In this document: positions 8,837 through 17,110 of the stretch, piece after piece
Position numbering within the stretch: the stretch's first letter is position 1
Layout: every line of letters begins with the position of its first letter
DNA from: Duganella callida
GTDB taxonomy: Bacteria; Pseudomonadota; Gammaproteobacteria; Burkholderiales; Burkholderiaceae_D
Assembly (NCBI RefSeq): GCF_004614165.1
Contig: NZ_SPVG01000260.1
Span: 34,566-98,565 of the forward strand
Length of the DNA: 64,000 nucleotides
Reading direction: 5' to 3'
Translations under genes and position numbers: made by a program
The notes under the pieces: model-generated
Told to the model about the DNA's origin: nothing
The model's database searches: none
What the model saw: only the letters and a program-made list of their open reading frames with translations

Positions 8837-8877
8837 GATTTAAATATCGGGCGCCCTACCGCGCCGGGATATTTGTT

Positions 8878-9423
8878 TTATTTCTTGGCAGCTGCGTTGG
8901 CGAACTGATTAACTGCGGAATTGAAATTACCTTCCATCGATTCAATTGCCTGCTTGGCGGTCTTGGTGAATTGCTCGTAACCGGCGCTGGCATTGCCAAT
9001 GGCGGATTTAACGAAAGCCACCATATTTTCGGTGCCGGCCGGCGCGTTTTTGCTAACTTCTTCAACCAGCGAAATCACCTTGCGGTTGGTTTCGGCGATC
9101 TGGGTTTCCGCGGCTTTGCTGAATTCGGCGCCGGTGGTGGTGGCGATCGACGCCAGGTGACGGCCATAGGCCAGGGTTTTTTCTGCGTTCGGCTGCGCCT
9201 GTGCGGTGGCCAGCGAGAAGAATTCTTGTGGGTCCTTAGCGGCCAGCAATTGCTTGGTGGTGGCCGACGATTCTTCCAGCGATGCCTTGGCAGCGGTCAG
9301 ATTCAGGTCGACGAATTTTTCGACGCCTTCGAATGCCTTATCGGTCAGCGACGAGAAAATAGCGAATTGCGCTTCAAAGTTGGCTTTGGTCGCATTGGAA
9401 AATTGCTCAGGAATTGCAAACAT
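8878..9423 (-). CDS. phaP: Phasin family protein (PHA granule-associated)
   Basis: 181-residue, Ala-rich, helical, cysteine-free protein. The opening [20 protein letters not shown] and the pattern [18 protein letters not shown] match the PhaP phasin family that coats polyhydroxyalkanoate granules in betaproteobacteria and limits their coalescence. The ATG follows TCCGGAGAT (GGAG spaced about 6). Single gene with its own terminator. Two near-identical 18-base sites upstream (9521-9538, 9578-9595) could bind a repressor such as PhaR; that is inference. Confidence 0.92.
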   Translation of the reverse strand: MFAIPEQFSNATKANFEAQFAIFSSLTDKAFEGVEKFVDLNLTAAKASLEESSATTKQLLAAKDPQEFFSLATAQAQPNAEKTLAYGRHLASIATTTGAEFSKAAETQIAETNRKVISLVEEVSKNAPAGTENMVAFVKSAIGNASAGYEQFTKTAKQAIESMEGNFNSAVNQFANAAAKK

Positions 9424-9520
9424 ATAGATCTCCGGAAAATAGTCGTTGATGAATCACTGCTGGTGTTTCTAACCGTCGGCGGGAAACAGTGCAGCTCTAT
9501 GTTTCAGACCGAACAACGTA

Positions 9521-9595
9521 TTGTGCAACGCAACAAGGGCGATTTTACGGCCTTCAAAAATTAAGTCAAGCGATTTTTTGTGCGTTGCACCAAGG
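9521..9595. promoter_or_regulatory. Two direct repeats upstream of the phasin gene, possible PhaR operators
   Basis: TTGTGCAACGCAACAAGG (9521-9538) and TTGTGCGTTGCACCAAGG (9578-9595) agree at 14 of 18 positions, share TTGTGC...GCA and AAGG, and start 57 bases apart. They sit 98-172 bases before the phasin start in an otherwise non-coding, AT-richer region. TGC/GCA-containing operators are known for the PHA-responsive repressor PhaR, which controls phaP. Assignment to PhaR is inference from context. Confidence 0.5.
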
Positions 9596-9750
9596 CATGT
9601 GAATTTGGTAAAAAATAAACATTTAACAAGGGAACTATTGCTAGGGTGTGAGGGAAACCGCGGCCTTCCGACGGGGAACGCGCTGCCGTGTTAGACTTGG
9701 ATCAAACCCGTCGGCGCCGCCGATTGCCTTTTAGTCTACTAGCCTCGCCG

Positions 9751-10671
9751 ATGCCCGAATCCTCTGGCCTAGTCGCCGCGACGCGGCACGCTTCATTTCT
9801 GTCGCCGCTGCCGCTGTTTTTTGTGCTGTTGTGGAGCAGTGGCTTCATCGTTGCAAAGTTCGGACTGCCATATGCGCCGCCATTGACCTTTCTGTTGCTG
9901 CGCTTCCTGGGCGTGCTGGTGGTCTTAAGCCCGGCCGTGTTGCTGTTGAGAGCGCCGTGGCCACGCGGCCAGATTGGCCATATCGCCGTCGCCGGGCTGC
10001 TGGTGCAGGCCGGGTATCTGATGGGCGTCTGGTGCGCGATCAAGCAGGGCATGCCGGCTGGTTTGTCGGCCTTGATCGTCGGTATGCAGCCCATCCTGAC
10101 CGCTTTCGCCGCGCCGCTGGTGGGCGAGCGGGTGAAGCCGCGCCAGTGGCTCGGGCTGCTGTTCGGCATCGCCGGCGTCGGACTGGTGGTGGCCGCCAAG
10201 GTCAGACTGGTGGGGTTGTCGCCGCAGGCCGTGCTGCTGTGCGCGGGCGCCCTGCTGTCGATCACGATCGGCACGCTGTACCAGAAGCGCCATTGCCCGC
10301 GATTCGACCTGCGCGTGGGCACGCTGATCCAGTTTGCCGCCTCGGCGCTGCTGGTGCTGCCGCTGGCCGTTCTGTTTGAGGGACTAGGCCCGGATTTTGC
10401 TGCGGTGCATTGGACGCCGCGCTTTGTCGGTGCACTGCTGTGGTCGGTATTGGGCCTGTCGATAGGCGCGATTTTCCTGTTGTTCGCGCTGATACGGCGA
10501 AATGACGCCACCCAGGTCACCAGCTTGATGTATTTGACGCCACCGACTACCGCTATCATGGCCTGGCTGATGTTCGGCGAAGCGTTCAACGCCCCCGGCA
10601 TCGCCGGCATGGTGCTGGCGGTGACCGGCGTGATTTTCGTGGTCAAAAAACCAAAAAGCGAGACGACATGA
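9751..10671 (+). CDS. EamA/DMT-superfamily transporter
   Basis: 306 residues from the ATG at 9751; an in-frame GTG at 9688 would add a basic, unconserved leader. Two EamA repeats, about residues 20-150 and 160-300, give roughly ten hydrophobic helices. LLWSSGFIVAKFGLPYAPPLTFLLLRF is the usual first repeat start and the second has QVTSLMYLTPPTTAIMAWLMFGE. Inner-membrane drug/metabolite exporter; substrate unknown. The stop overlaps the following nitroreductase start by four bases (ATGA). Confidence 0.88.
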   Translation: MPESSGLVAATRHASFLSPLPLFFVLLWSSGFIVAKFGLPYAPPLTFLLLRFLGVLVVLSPAVLLLRAPWPRGQIGHIAVAGLLVQAGYLMGVWCAIKQGMPAGLSALIVGMQPILTAFAAPLVGERVKPRQWLGLLFGIAGVGLVVAAKVRLVGLSPQAVLLCAGALLSITIGTLYQKRHCPRFDLRVGTLIQFAASALLVLPLAVLFEGLGPDFAAVHWTPRFVGALLWSVLGLSIGAIFLLFALIRRNDATQVTSLMYLTPPTTAIMAWLMFGEAFNAPGIAGMVLAVTGVIFVVKKPKSETT

Positions 10672-11363
10672 TTTGCAGTCCAGAACAGCAAGCCGTCGAC
10701 GCCGCGATCACCTCGCGTCGTTCGATCCGCGCCTTCCTGCCGACGCCGGTGGCGCACGAGGACATCGTGCAGATCCTGCAAGTGGCGGGCCGGGCGCCGT
10801 CGGGCACCAACACCCAGCCGTGGAAAGTGTATGTGTTACAGGGCGATAAGAAACGAGAGTTGTCTTCCGCCATCATGGACGCATACACCGACCCGGAGCA
10901 GGCCAGCCGGCACCAGGAAGAATATGCGTATTATCCGCGCGAGTGGGTGGCGCCCTACATCGACCGCCGCCGCAAGGTGGGCTGGGATCTGTATGCCTTG
11001 CTCGGCTTGACCCGCGACAACAAGGCCGGCATGGCCGCCCAACATGCCCGCAATTACGCGTTCTTCGATGCCCCGGTCGGCCTGATTTTCACCATCGACC
11101 GCATCATGGAGCAGGGCTCATGGCTGGACTATGGCATGTTCCTGCAAAACATCATGGTGGCGGCGCGCGGACGTGGGCTCGATACCTGTCCGCAGGCCGC
11201 TTTCACCCAGTTCCACCGCATCATTGCCGACCAGCTGCAGTTGCCGCCGAACGAGACCGTGGTCTGCGGCATGGCGCTAGGTGTTGCGGATTTGAGCAAG
11301 ATCGAAAATTCTTTGATAACTGAACGTATGCGCATCGAAGAATTTGTTAAATTTGTTGAGTAG
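10668..11363 (+). CDS. Nitroreductase family FMN protein
   Basis: 231 residues. The N-terminal SRRSIRAFLPTPV..IVQILQVAGRAPSGTNTQPW is the FMN-binding signature of the NfsA/FRP nitroreductase superfamily, and the C-terminal half has the matching MFLQNIMVAARGRGLDTCPQ. Likely an NAD(P)H-dependent flavin oxidoreductase of the cytosol acting on nitroaromatics, quinones or an unknown substrate. Translationally coupled (ATGA) to the EamA exporter, which suggests a detoxify-and-export pair, though this is inference. Confidence 0.88.
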   Translation: MICSPEQQAVDAAITSRRSIRAFLPTPVAHEDIVQILQVAGRAPSGTNTQPWKVYVLQGDKKRELSSAIMDAYTDPEQASRHQEEYAYYPREWVAPYIDRRRKVGWDLYALLGLTRDNKAGMAAQHARNYAFFDAPVGLIFTIDRIMEQGSWLDYGMFLQNIMVAARGRGLDTCPQAAFTQFHRIIADQLQLPPNETVVCGMALGVADLSKIENSLITERMRIEEFVKFVE

Positions 11364-11493
11364 GAAAAGCTGTTTTTTCCTATATTGCGCGTACACAACC
11401 AATTGTGCCCGGAACGTTAAATTTGCTTGCGCTAGCTCAGCGATTTGCTACACTGCAACGATACTTGGCACGAATCTTTTTTGGGGAATACGA

Positions 11494-12561
11494 ATGGTCA
11501 AACTCGCATTAAGCGCGCTTATTTCGCTGACGTTGGCAACTTCCGCCTTCACCGCCACGGCGGCGGATGCCAGCCCCACCGCGCCCAAAAAAGTCACCTT
11601 GAAAAAACGCCAGCCGGTGCGCGTGGCTGCTGCCGACACGGGCGAGCGTGTGGTCAAGCGCGTAATGCGGGTCAACGGCAAGCGCAAGGTGGTGTACCAG
11701 CGCGTGCTGGCCGCGGCGCCAGCGGTGCCCACCATGGGCGACCTGGCCGGCCTGAACGGCACCTACGATCCGCTGGACCTGAAGTCGAATGTGGCGCTGG
11801 TGCTGGACCAGGCCAATGCGGAAGTGCTGTTCGAGAAAAATTCCAACGTGGCGCTGCCGATCGCCTCCATTACCAAGATGATGACGGGCCTGATCGTGGT
11901 CGAAGCCAAGCAGGACATGGATGAGATCCTGACCATCACCGACGAGGACGTGGACCGGGAAAAGTTCAGCAGCTCGCGCCTGAAGGTCGGTACCCAGATG
12001 ACCCGCGGCAACATGCTGCATATCGCCCTGATGAGTTCGGAAAACCGCGCAGCCTCGGCACTGGGCCGTAACTATCCGGGCGGCCGCGCCGCATTCGTGG
12101 AAGCGATGAACGCCAAGGCGCGCGAACTGGGCATGAACGATACCCATTACGTCGACTCGAACGGCTTGTCGAAAATGAATGTGGCCAGCGCGCGCGATCT
12201 GGCCAAGCTGGCGATGGCGGCCTACCAGCAGCCAATGCTGCGTCAGTTCTCGACCGACGCCAAGGCCACGGTCGAAGTCAGCAATGGCCGGCCGATGCAG
12301 TTCGGCACCACCAATTACCTGGTGGCCCAGCCCGACTGGACCATCGGCCTGCAAAAAACCGGCTTCATCAACGAAGCTGGACGCTGCCTGATGATGCAGG
12401 CGGTGATCGAGGGCCGCTCGGTGATCATGGTGTTCCTGGATTCCAAGGGCAAACTGTCGCGGACGGCCGACGCCGGCCGCATGCGCAAATGGCTGGAAGC
12501 GCTGCGTCCCGCCAACCTGGTCGGCGGCGCGACGGCGCAGGCTTATTCGACCGGAATGTAA
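11494..12561 (+). CDS. pbpG: D-alanyl-D-alanine endopeptidase (penicillin-binding protein 7)
   Basis: Periplasmic serine peptidase S11 that cleaves D-Ala-mDAP cross-links in peptidoglycan. From ATG 11494 it has 355 residues with a signal peptide ending near residue 24 (TATAA). Catalytic motifs: SITK at 125-128, SEN at 182-184 and KTG at 288-290, all intact. A lysine/arginine-rich stretch at 32-70 precedes the catalytic domain. The frame extends 50 codons upstream but without coding character; TTGGGGAATACGA supplies the RBS. Its last 19 bases overlap the 3' end of the convergent iclR-type gene. Confidence 0.93.
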   Translation: MVKLALSALISLTLATSAFTATAADASPTAPKKVTLKKRQPVRVAAADTGERVVKRVMRVNGKRKVVYQRVLAAAPAVPTMGDLAGLNGTYDPLDLKSNVALVLDQANAEVLFEKNSNVALPIASITKMMTGLIVVEAKQDMDEILTITDEDVDREKFSSSRLKVGTQMTRGNMLHIALMSSENRAASALGRNYPGGRAAFVEAMNAKARELGMNDTHYVDSNGLSKMNVASARDLAKLAMAAYQQPMLRQFSTDAKATVEVSNGRPMQFGTTNYLVAQPDWTIGLQKTGFINEAGRCLMMQAVIEGRSVIMVFLDSKGKLSRTADAGRMRKWLEALRPANLVGGATAQAYSTGM

Positions 12562-13322
12562 CCGAGGGTGGTGGAGATCTGCTGCGCGGTCAGCACCAGG
12601 TCTTCCAGCCAGTCTTCCTGCAGACGGTCGGCCGGCGCCGAGATCGACAGCCCGGCGATCAGCTTGCCGCTGTCGTCGTAGATGCCGGCGGCCATGCAGC
12701 GCACGCCCAGCTCCAGTTCCTCATTGTCGCGCGAATAACCGCGCGATTTCACCAGGCTCAGCTCCCGCTCCAGCCGTCCCAGATCGGTGATCGAATTCTT
12801 GTTGTGCCCGGCCAGACCGGTGCGCGTGGCGTAGGCGCGGATTGCCTTGGGCTCGTCCACCGACAGGAACAGCTTGCCGGTCGAGGTCAGGTGCAGCGGG
12901 CCGCGGCCGCCGATGGCGCGCACCACCTGCATGCCCGAGCGTTCCGAGAACGCGCGGTCGATGTAGACGATCTCGTCGCCCTGGCGCACCGACAGGTTGA
13001 CCGTCTGCTGGGTTTTCTTGTGCAGTGCACGCATGAAATCCAGCGCCGCCTCGCGCACCGACAGCCGGCTCTTGACGACATTGCCCAATTCCAGCAGGCG
13101 CATGCCGAGGCGGTAGGTGCCCGGCTCGACCCGGTCGACAAAGCGGGTGACCACCATGTCGTTCAAGATCCGGTGCGCGGTCGAGGGGTGCAGCCCGGAA
13201 ACCTTGGACAATTCCTTCAGGCTCACGGGATCGGGATACTTGGCCAGGGCATCGAGCAGCGCTACCATGCGCTCGATCACCTGGATGGTGGTCTTTTGCT
13301 CGGGAACGGATTCGATTTTCAT
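12543..13322 (-). CDS. IclR-family transcriptional regulator
   Basis: 259 residues from ATG 13322 (MKIESVPEQKTTIQVIERM). Winged-helix HTH at about 12-75, with LLDALAKYPDPVSLKELSKVSGLHPSTAHRIL, followed by the IclR effector domain (TGKLFLS near 140; ARGYS-like KSRGYSRDNEE near 190; GLSISAPADRL near 235). The ligand is unknown; no catabolic operon adjoins, so it probably acts elsewhere. Divergent from dgkA, 118 bases apart. Some homologues in this order are annotated for aromatic catabolism, which I cannot confirm here. Confidence 0.92.
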   Translation of the reverse strand: MKIESVPEQKTTIQVIERMVALLDALAKYPDPVSLKELSKVSGLHPSTAHRILNDMVVTRFVDRVEPGTYRLGMRLLELGNVVKSRLSVREAALDFMRALHKKTQQTVNLSVRQGDEIVYIDRAFSERSGMQVVRAIGGRGPLHLTSTGKLFLSVDEPKAIRAYATRTGLAGHNKNSITDLGRLERELSLVKSRGYSRDNEELELGVRCMAAGIYDDSGKLIAGLSISAPADRLQEDWLEDLVLTAQQISTTLGYIPVE

Positions 13323-13440
13323 GATGTGGTTGGTGCGATGCGGTATCGGATAGCTCTTTATACCATAATGCGGAAAAAGCGCGCAATTGATGGACGCAAC
13401 TGATGCATAATGTGTCATTATTGATTTGTTGCTACATCTC

Positions 13441-13824
13441 ATGCCTCCCCAAAGCGAATTCAAAAGTAAGAGCGGCCTCAAGCGTATCTACGCGGCGTTC
13501 TGGTATTCCATCGACGGTTTCAAGTCGGCGTGGAAGCATGAGCATGCGTTTCGGCAGGAAGTCAGTATTTTCGCGGTTGGCGCCATCATTGCCTTGATCT
13601 TGCGCATCTCGGCGTTTGAAAAACTGGTGCTGATCGGCGTGCTGCTGCTGATACTCATCGTCGAACTGATCAATTCTTCCATTGAGGCGGTGGTGGACCG
13701 GGTGTCGCTGGAGCGCCATCCGCTGTCCAAGAACGCCAAGGACTTCGGCAGCGCCGCCGTGCTGCTGACCTGTCTGCTGGCCATCGCCACCTGGGCGGTG
13801 GTGCTTTACAATCGCTTCTTATGA
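13441..13824 (+). CDS. dgkA: Diacylglycerol kinase
   Basis: 127 residues from ATG 13441 (MPPQSEFKSKSGL). Small trimeric integral-membrane kinase that phosphorylates diacylglycerol released during membrane-oligosaccharide or LPS modification. Conserved parts: GLKRIYAAFWYSIDGFKSAWKHEHAFRQE, then the catalytic helix LIVELINSSIEAVVDRVSLERHPLSKNAKDFGSAAV with the ELINSSIEAVVDR motif, and three membrane helices. An upstream TTG would add five residues. Short AT-rich leader, no obvious partner gene. Confidence 0.95.
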   Translation: MPPQSEFKSKSGLKRIYAAFWYSIDGFKSAWKHEHAFRQEVSIFAVGAIIALILRISAFEKLVLIGVLLLILIVELINSSIEAVVDRVSLERHPLSKNAKDFGSAAVLLTCLLAIATWAVVLYNRFL

Positions 13825-13912
13825 TTTTCTTGTATATTGAACTGCTAAAAGCTTAGTTCTCATTTATAAAGGGCAGGATTAATCTGGAGATCTTCATTAC
13901 TAGGGGAATCCG

Positions 13913-14917
13913 ATGCTGTCCAAAAAAATCATCGCCGCTGCCGTTCTCGCCGTTGCCGCCATCGCCCCCGCGCTGGCCGCCGACATTTCACTGCTGAATG
14001 TGTCCTACGATCCAACCCGCGAGCTGTATCAGGATGTCAACGTCGCGTTCGCCAAAGAGTGGAAAGCCAAGAGCGGCGACACCGTCAAGATCAAGCAATC
14101 GCACGGCGGCTCCGGCAAACAGGGCCGCGCCGTGATCGACGGCCTGGAAGCGGACGTGGTCTCGCTGGCACTGGCCTACGATATCGACGCCATCGCCGAG
14201 CACAAGCTGCTGGCGCCGGACTGGCAGAAAAAGCTGCCGCATAACAGCACCCCGTACACTTCCACCATCGTGTTCCTGGTGCGCAAGGGCAATCCGAAAG
14301 GCATCAAGGATTGGGCCGACCTGATCAAGCCCGGCGTCTCGGTGATCACCCCGAATCCGAAAACTTCCGGCGGCGCACGCTGGAACCACCTGGCGGCCTA
14401 CGGCTACGCGCTGCGCGCGCCGGGCGGCAGCGAAGCGTCGGCCAGGGACTTCCTGACCAAGCTGTACAAGAATGTGCCGGTGCTCGATTCCGGCGCGCGC
14501 GGCGCCACCACCACCTTTGTCGAACGCGGCATCGGCGACGTGCTGATCGCCTGGGAAAATGAAGCGCTGCTGGCGATCAAGGAACTGGGACCGACCAAGT
14601 TCGACATCGTGGCGCCGTCGGTGTCCATCCTGGCCGAACCGCCGGTGGCGGTGGTCGACAAGGTGGTCGACAAGCGCGGCACGCGCAAGGTGGCGGAGGC
14701 ATATCTGAACTTCCTCTACACTGACGAAGCGCAGGACATCATCGCCAAGAACTACTACCGTCCGGCCACCGAAAAGGCGGCCAAGAAATACGCGTCGCAG
14801 TTCCCCAACGTCAAGCTGTTCACGCTGGCGCAGGTGGCCGGTGACTGGACCAAGGCACAGAAGACCCACTTTGCCGATGGCGGCCTGTTCGACCAGATCT
14901 ATCAACCCAACAAGTAA
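13913..14917 (+). CDS. sbp: Periplasmic sulfate-binding protein
   Basis: 334 residues with a signal peptide ([22 protein letters not shown], cut near residue 22) and the family start [40 protein letters not shown] and the [20 protein letters not shown] motif are diagnostic of Sbp/CysP sulfate- or thiosulfate-binding proteins. It delivers sulfate to CysTWA, encoded 2.2 kb downstream on the same strand after three other genes. GGGGAATCCG is the RBS. A 12-base tandem duplication spans its stop codon. Confidence 0.95.
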   Translation: MLSKKIIAAAVLAVAAIAPALAADISLLNVSYDPTRELYQDVNVAFAKEWKAKSGDTVKIKQSHGGSGKQGRAVIDGLEADVVSLALAYDIDAIAEHKLLAPDWQKKLPHNSTPYTSTIVFLVRKGNPKGIKDWADLIKPGVSVITPNPKTSGGARWNHLAAYGYALRAPGGSEASARDFLTKLYKNVPVLDSGARGATTTFVERGIGDVLIAWENEALLAIKELGPTKFDIVAPSVSILAEPPVAVVDKVVDKRGTRKVAEAYLNFLYTDEAQDIIAKNYYRPATEKAAKKYASQFPNVKLFTLAQVAGDWTKAQKTHFADGGLFDQIYQPNK

Positions 14918-14930
14918 GCCAACAAGTAAG
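14907..14930 (+). repeat. Tandem 12-base duplication at the sbp stop codon
   Basis: CCAACAAGTAAG occurs twice back to back (14907-14918, 14919-14930). The first copy holds the sbp stop TAA; the second is in the short spacer before the hydrolase gene. Looks like a recent slippage duplication. Confidence 0.9.
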
Positions 14931-14935
14931 TGTCC

Positions 14936-15493
14936 ATGGCCAGCGTCCTCGCCGAATTCCGCGTCCTGATTGCGCCCGGTCTGCACAACAGCGGGCCGGA
15001 CCACTGGCAAAGCCGCTGGCAGCGCTTGTTCCCCGCGTTCGAGCGGGTGCAGCAGGACGACTGGGAAATGCCTGACCTGGCGCGCTGGTCCGACCGCGTG
15101 GATGACGTGCGCCGGCGCGACCGCCACAAGCCCACGCTGATCGTGGCACACAGCTTTGGCGCGCTGGCCAGCGTGCACAGTCTGGCCGGCGACGCGCACG
15201 GCGTTGCCGGCGTGCTGCTGGTGGCGCCGGCCGATCCCGACAAGTTCCGGGTGGCCGCGCTGCTGCCGCAGCAGGCGTTGCCGGTGCCGTCCATCATGGT
15301 TGGCAGCACCAACGATCCGTGGATGGCGGCGCCGCGTGCGCAGTTGTGGGCGCAGCGCTGGCATAGCCGCTTCATCAACGGCGGGCCGCTGGGCCACATC
15401 AATGCCGAGTCCGGCCTGGGCGACTGGCCCGAAGGATTGGAAACCTTGTATTTTTTAGCAGAGCAGGCGCACAATGGCGCACTGTCCACGTGA
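14936..15493 (+). CDS. RBBP9/YdeN-type alpha/beta hydrolase
   Basis: 185 residues from ATG 14936; a GTG six bases earlier is in frame. The opening VLIAPGLHNSGPDHWQSRW and the nucleophile elbow VAHSFGALAS (Ser in HSFG) match the small serine hydrolases of the RBBP9/YdeN family; later VGSTNDPWM gives the acid and GHINAESGLGDWPEG the catalytic histidine region. Cytosolic, substrate unknown. It is inside the sulfur locus, 18 bases after sbp and 24 before a peroxiredoxin, so it is likely co-transcribed. Confidence 0.88.
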   Translation: MASVLAEFRVLIAPGLHNSGPDHWQSRWQRLFPAFERVQQDDWEMPDLARWSDRVDDVRRRDRHKPTLIVAHSFGALASVHSLAGDAHGVAGVLLVAPADPDKFRVAALLPQQALPVPSIMVGSTNDPWMAAPRAQLWAQRWHSRFINGGPLGHINAESGLGDWPEGLETLYFLAEQAHNGALST

Positions 15494-15517
15494 CACCTTA
15501 CACTTCTGGAGACCAAA

Positions 15518-16156
15518 ATGACCATCCGCCTGGGCGATACCGCGCCCGATTTTGAACAAGACTCGTCGATCGGCAAACTGAAATTCCACGAATGGGCTGG
15601 CGATTCGTGGGTCGTGCTGTTCTCGCACCCGGCCGATTTCACGCCGGTCTGCACCACCGAGCTGGGCCTGACCGCCAAGCTCAAGCCGGAATTCGACAAG
15701 CGCAACGTGAAAGCCATCGCGCTGTCGGTGGACCCGGCCGAATCGCACCAGGCGTGGATCAAGGATATCGAAGCGACCCAGAACACCGTGGTCGGCTTCC
15801 CGATCATCGCCGACGCCGACCGCAAGGTGTCCAACCTGTACGACATGATCCATCCGGAAGCCTCGGCGACGGCCACCGTACGTACCCTGTTCGTGATCGA
15901 CCCGAACAAGAAAGTGCGCCTGACCCTGACCTATCCGATGAGCACCGGCCGCAACTTCGACGAAGTGCTGCGCGTGATCGATGCGCTGCAGCTGACCGAC
16001 GGCTACACCGTGGCCACCCCGGGCAACTGGAAGGACGGCGACGACGTGATCATCCCGCTGACCGTGCAGGACCCGGACGTGCTGAAACAAAAATATCCCA
16101 AAGGCTACACCGCCGAACGTCCATACCTGCGTGTGACGCCGCAACCGAACAAATAA
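15518..16156 (+). CDS. 1-Cys peroxiredoxin (Prx6 type)
   Basis: 212 residues. Peroxidatic Cys45 in HPADFTPVCTTELG, and the long C-terminal dimerisation domain with TYPMSTGRNFDEVLRVIDAL and GNWKDGDDVIIP, typical of Prx6/AhpC-TSA 1-Cys enzymes. No resolving cysteine is visible, so it needs an external thiol or glutathione partner. Reduces H2O2 and alkyl peroxides in the cytosol. Its place between sbp and tauE/cysTWA suggests co-expression with sulfur uptake or sulfonate-derived reactive species; this is inference. Confidence 0.93.
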   Translation: MTIRLGDTAPDFEQDSSIGKLKFHEWAGDSWVVLFSHPADFTPVCTTELGLTAKLKPEFDKRNVKAIALSVDPAESHQAWIKDIEATQNTVVGFPIIADADRKVSNLYDMIHPEASATATVRTLFVIDPNKKVRLTLTYPMSTGRNFDEVLRVIDALQLTDGYTVATPGNWKDGDDVIIPLTVQDPDVLKQKYPKGYTAERPYLRVTPQPNK

Positions 16157-16193
16157 GCTTATAAAGATTCCGTTGTTTGGAAATTTCCTCCGA

Positions 16194-16228
16194 GTAGGTA
16201 CCCTGCGGGCCTACTTTGGGGAAATTGT
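16194..16228 (+). promoter_or_regulatory. Leader hairpin and RBS before the TauE-type gene
   Basis: GTAGG..CCC and GGGCCTAC (16194-16214) can pair as an 8-bp stem with a two-base TA bulge and TGC loop. It ends 14 bases before the TauE ATG, next to the RBS TTGGGGAAATTGT. There is no T-run after it, so it is not a normal terminator; it may set mRNA processing or stability between the peroxiredoxin and TauE genes. Confidence 0.35.
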
Positions 16229-17002
16229 ATGGACTTATCGTTTGTTGCCTCAGGATTTGCGGTCGGCCTGCTGGTCGGCATGACCGGCGTCGGCGGCGGC
16301 TCGCTGATGACGCCGCTGCTGACCTTGCTGTTCGGCGTGGTCCCGGCGGTGGCGGTCGGCACCGATCTGGCGTTTGCCTCGCTGACCAAGGGCGTCGGCA
16401 CCTTCACCCACAAAATGCGCGGCACCGTCCACTGGGACATCGTGCGCCGGCTGTGCCTGGGCGCGCTGCCGGCAGCGCTGCTGGCCAGCTTCGCGCTCAA
16501 ACATTTCGGTACGCTCAACCGGGAAATCGGCCAGGTCATCCGCTACATGATCGCCACCTCGGTGCTGCTGACCGTGGTCGCGCTGCTGTTCAAACGCAAG
16601 ATGCTGGCCTGGATCACCGCCCACCCGGAACGCCAGCTGCAGGGCGCGGCGCTGCGCAACGCCACCATCTCCTGTGGCGCCTTGCTGGGCATCCTGGTGA
16701 CGATTTCCTCCATCGGCGCCGGCGCCATCGGCGCCACCCTGCTGGTGATGCTGTATCCGCGCCTGACCGCCGCCGAAGTGGCCGGCACCGACATCGCCTA
16801 TGCCGTGCCGCTGACCGCGATCGCCGCCGCCGGCCACTGGTGGCTGGGCTCGATCGACTGGACTTTGCTGCTGAACTTGCTGGTCGGTTCCGTGCCGGGC
16901 ATCACCCTGGGCGCCTATGCCGCCCGCGCCGTGCCCGAGCGCCTGCTGCGCGGGTTGCTGGCGGTCACGCTGGTGGCTGTCGCCGCCAAGCTCATTTGGT
17001 AA
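16229..17002 (+). CDS. Sulfite exporter TauE/SafE family protein
   Basis: 257 residues, integral inner-membrane protein with two similar halves of three to four helices. The start VASGFAVGLLVGMTGVGGGSLMTPLL carries the conserved GxxVGxxGVGGG motif, repeated in shorter form as GILVTISSIGAGAIGATLL near residue 150. The family exports sulfite, sulfoacetate or similar organosulfonates. Position between a sulfate-binding protein and cysTWA supports a role in sulfur oxyanion balance. Its stop lies within an inverted repeat (16991-17033). Confidence 0.9.
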   Translation: MDLSFVASGFAVGLLVGMTGVGGGSLMTPLLTLLFGVVPAVAVGTDLAFASLTKGVGTFTHKMRGTVHWDIVRRLCLGALPAALLASFALKHFGTLNREIGQVIRYMIATSVLLTVVALLFKRKMLAWITAHPERQLQGAALRNATISCGALLGILVTISSIGAGAIGATLLVMLYPRLTAAEVAGTDIAYAVPLTAIAAAGHWWLGSIDWTLLLNLLVGSVPGITLGAYAARAVPERLLRGLLAVTLVAVAAKLIW

Positions 17003-17060
17003 CGCTTATAGCTGAAACATCTAACCAAATGAGAAATGCTTCGTTTGTATTATGAAGCAT
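16991..17060 (+). promoter_or_regulatory. Two inverted repeats in the tauE-cysT gap
   Basis: CTCATTTGGT (16991-17000) pairs perfectly with ACCAAATGAG (17024-17033), its left arm lying inside the TauE 3' end. Just after it ATGCTTC (17036-17042) pairs with GAAGCAT (17054-17060) around an AT-rich centre. The gap is much AT-richer than its flanks. These may be operator sites for the CysB-like regulator encoded at the end of the operon, or transcript-end hairpins. No experimental or motif match can be made by eye. Confidence 0.4.
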
Positions 17061-17110
17061 AGATGAGAATATGCAGCCCTTATAGAAGGATTTGTAATAA
17101 GGGAGCCTCC

